From contig NZ_JAGSHT010000011.1 of assembly GCF_019947135.1 (NCBI RefSeq), forward strand, positions 1-64,000: a DNA stretch of 64,000 nt, written 5' to 3'. The notes beneath the pieces are model-generated. The model did no database searches. It was not told where the DNA came from and worked only from the letters and a program-made list of their open reading frames with translations. This DNA is from Occultella gossypii (GTDB lineage Bacteria; Actinomycetota; Actinomycetes; Actinomycetales; Beutenbergiaceae). Positions 63,219 through 64,000 of this stretch are shown here, piece after piece (within the stretch, counting starts at the first letter, position 1; each line of letters starts with the position of its first letter). The position numbers and the translations under genes were made by a program.

Positions 63219-64000
63219 CTACAGGACCTGGATGAAGGAGGCCCAGCCGGTGCCGACCTGGATCGCCGATCCGACGCGCCCCTTGCCGTCGCCCCGGTAC
63301 AGGTAGGCCGCTCCCGTGGTGTTGTTGATGCCGAGGAAGTCGGAGTAGTCGTCCCGGTTGAAGTCGCCCACTGGGACGAGGGTGAAGTTGCGCCAGCCCT
63401 GACCGATCTGCTGGCCGGCGTTCATCACGCCCTCCGAGTTCGCGTAGTAGACGAACAGCCGGCCGCTGGAGTCGACGGCGATGAGGTCCGACGAGCTGTC
63501 GTCGTTGAGGTCGCCACCGGCCATGATCGTCGAGAACGCGCCCCAGCCGTGCCCGATCTGGGTGCGGGCGCCGACCCGGCCGTTGCCGAGCCCCGGATAG
63601 CGGAACATCCGGCCCGTGGAGTCCACGGCGATCAGGTCGGTGCGCTGGTCACCGCTGAAGTCGGCGACCGCGAACAGGTGCGCGAACGAGCCCCAGCCGT
63701 GTCCGATCTGCACGCGGGCCCGGAAGCCGCCCTGACCCGTGCCCGGGTAGAGGAACAGCCGCCCCGAGGCGTCGACGGCGACGAGGTCGGAACGTCGGTC
63801 CCCGTTGAAGTCCCCGGTCGCGATGATCTCGAACCCGGTCCAGCCGTTGCCGACCCGCCGCATCGACAGGAATCCGCCACGGCCGTTGCCCGGGTACTGC
63901 AGCAGTGCGCCGGACGCGCTCACGGCCAGCACGTCAGGGACGCCGTCGCCGGTGTAGTCGTGATCACCGAGCATGTGCCGCTGGGTGTAGACGTCATCGG
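63219..64000 (-). CDS. VCBS/FG-GAP repeat protein, C-terminal part (runs off right edge)
   Basis: At least 260 residues with no in-window start; the frame is open to the right edge. Five repeats of about 48 residues, each with a calcium-loop pattern such as GDFNGDRRSDLVAVD, GDLNDDSSSDLIAVD and YTGDGVPDVLAVS followed by GRLFLYPGTGQGGF-type strands. These form an FG-GAP beta-propeller. Such modules usually end secreted peptidases, amidases or hydrolases; the catalytic part is outside the window. Confidence 0.88.
   Translation of the reverse strand, partial: DDVYTQRHMLGDHDYTGDGVPDVLAVSASGALLQYPGNGRGGFLSMRRVGNGWTGFEIIATGDFNGDRRSDLVAVDASGRLFLYPGTGQGGFRARVQIGHGWGSFAHLFAVADFSGDQRTDLIAVDSTGRMFRYPGLGNGRVGARTQIGHGWGAFSTIMAGGDLNDDSSSDLIAVDSSGRLFVYYANSEGVMNAGQQIGQGWRNFTLVPVGDFNRDDYSDFLGINNTTGAAYLYRGDGKGRVGSAIQVGTGWASFIQVL

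Noticed and set aside
1-64000. CRISPR arrays, tRNA/rRNA genes, insertion sequences, prophage
   Set aside because: No spaced short direct repeats, no cloverleaf or rRNA-like sequence, and no transposase, integrase or phage proteins were seen.

Overview
The window is chromosomal DNA from a high-GC actinobacterium. I infer the order Micrococcales from LPXTG anchoring, Tat-secreted enzymes, ROK/IclR/PadR regulators and several genes whose -10 box sits directly before the start codon. I found no tRNA, rRNA, CRISPR array, insertion sequence or phage gene. All large genes look intact. One short degraded reading frame is a possible pseudogene.

1-15504 (minus strand): three very large sortase-anchored surface proteins in a row. 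The first two are tandem paralogues with the same architecture (signal peptide, SdrD-B-like domain, propeller-like region, second SdrD-B-like domain, five repeats, LPDTG anchor). Their 3' halves, at least 2.3 kb, look identical at nucleotide level, while their 5' halves have diverged. The third has a different N-terminus, four repeats and an LPSTG anchor. No sortase gene is in the window.

15505-24349: a plus-strand operon for a beta-helix lipoprotein, a second lipoprotein and a Tat-exported DyP peroxidase; a small membrane protein; two methyltransferases, a SprT-like metallopeptidase and a Nudix hydrolase; an EndoU-type toxin-like protein; and a PadR/HAAS pair. Four intergenic regions between 4981 and 19921 carry tandem 11-bp GGTGAA (TTCACC) repeats. 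These resemble actinobacterial PHO boxes, which would place the surface proteins and neighbouring envelope genes under PhoP-like phosphate control.

24402-30511: a GlcD/GlcF-type FAD/iron-sulfur oxidoreductase, a small export protein, a sugar ABC permease pair without a binding protein, and a conserved Arg/Gly-rich protein.

30609-58762: a glycan-utilisation locus and the most interesting region. A ROK regulator is divergent from an apparently eight-gene minus-strand operon: PL22-like propeller, ABC binding protein and two permeases, FAD oxidoreductase, a 1572-residue Tat-exported multimodular protein, and a GH20 enzyme. Beyond the regulator lie a second GH20 gene, an IclR regulator, a GH42 beta-galactosidase, an unrecognised protein, two Gfo/Idh/MocA dehydrogenases and a paralogous 1525-residue Tat-exported protein. 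The two giant proteins share a large N-terminal region that I cannot assign to any enzyme family, plus carbohydrate-binding-like C-terminal modules. I infer a pathway for a complex polysaccharide containing HexNAc, beta-galactose and probably uronic acid: the giant proteins act outside, the ABC system imports, and GH20, GH42, PL22-like and redox enzymes act inside.

58887-64000: a DrrAB-type ABC exporter, a hemerythrin-domain protein, a lipoprotein, a WYL-domain regulator and the C-terminal end of a VCBS/FG-GAP repeat protein that runs off the right edge.
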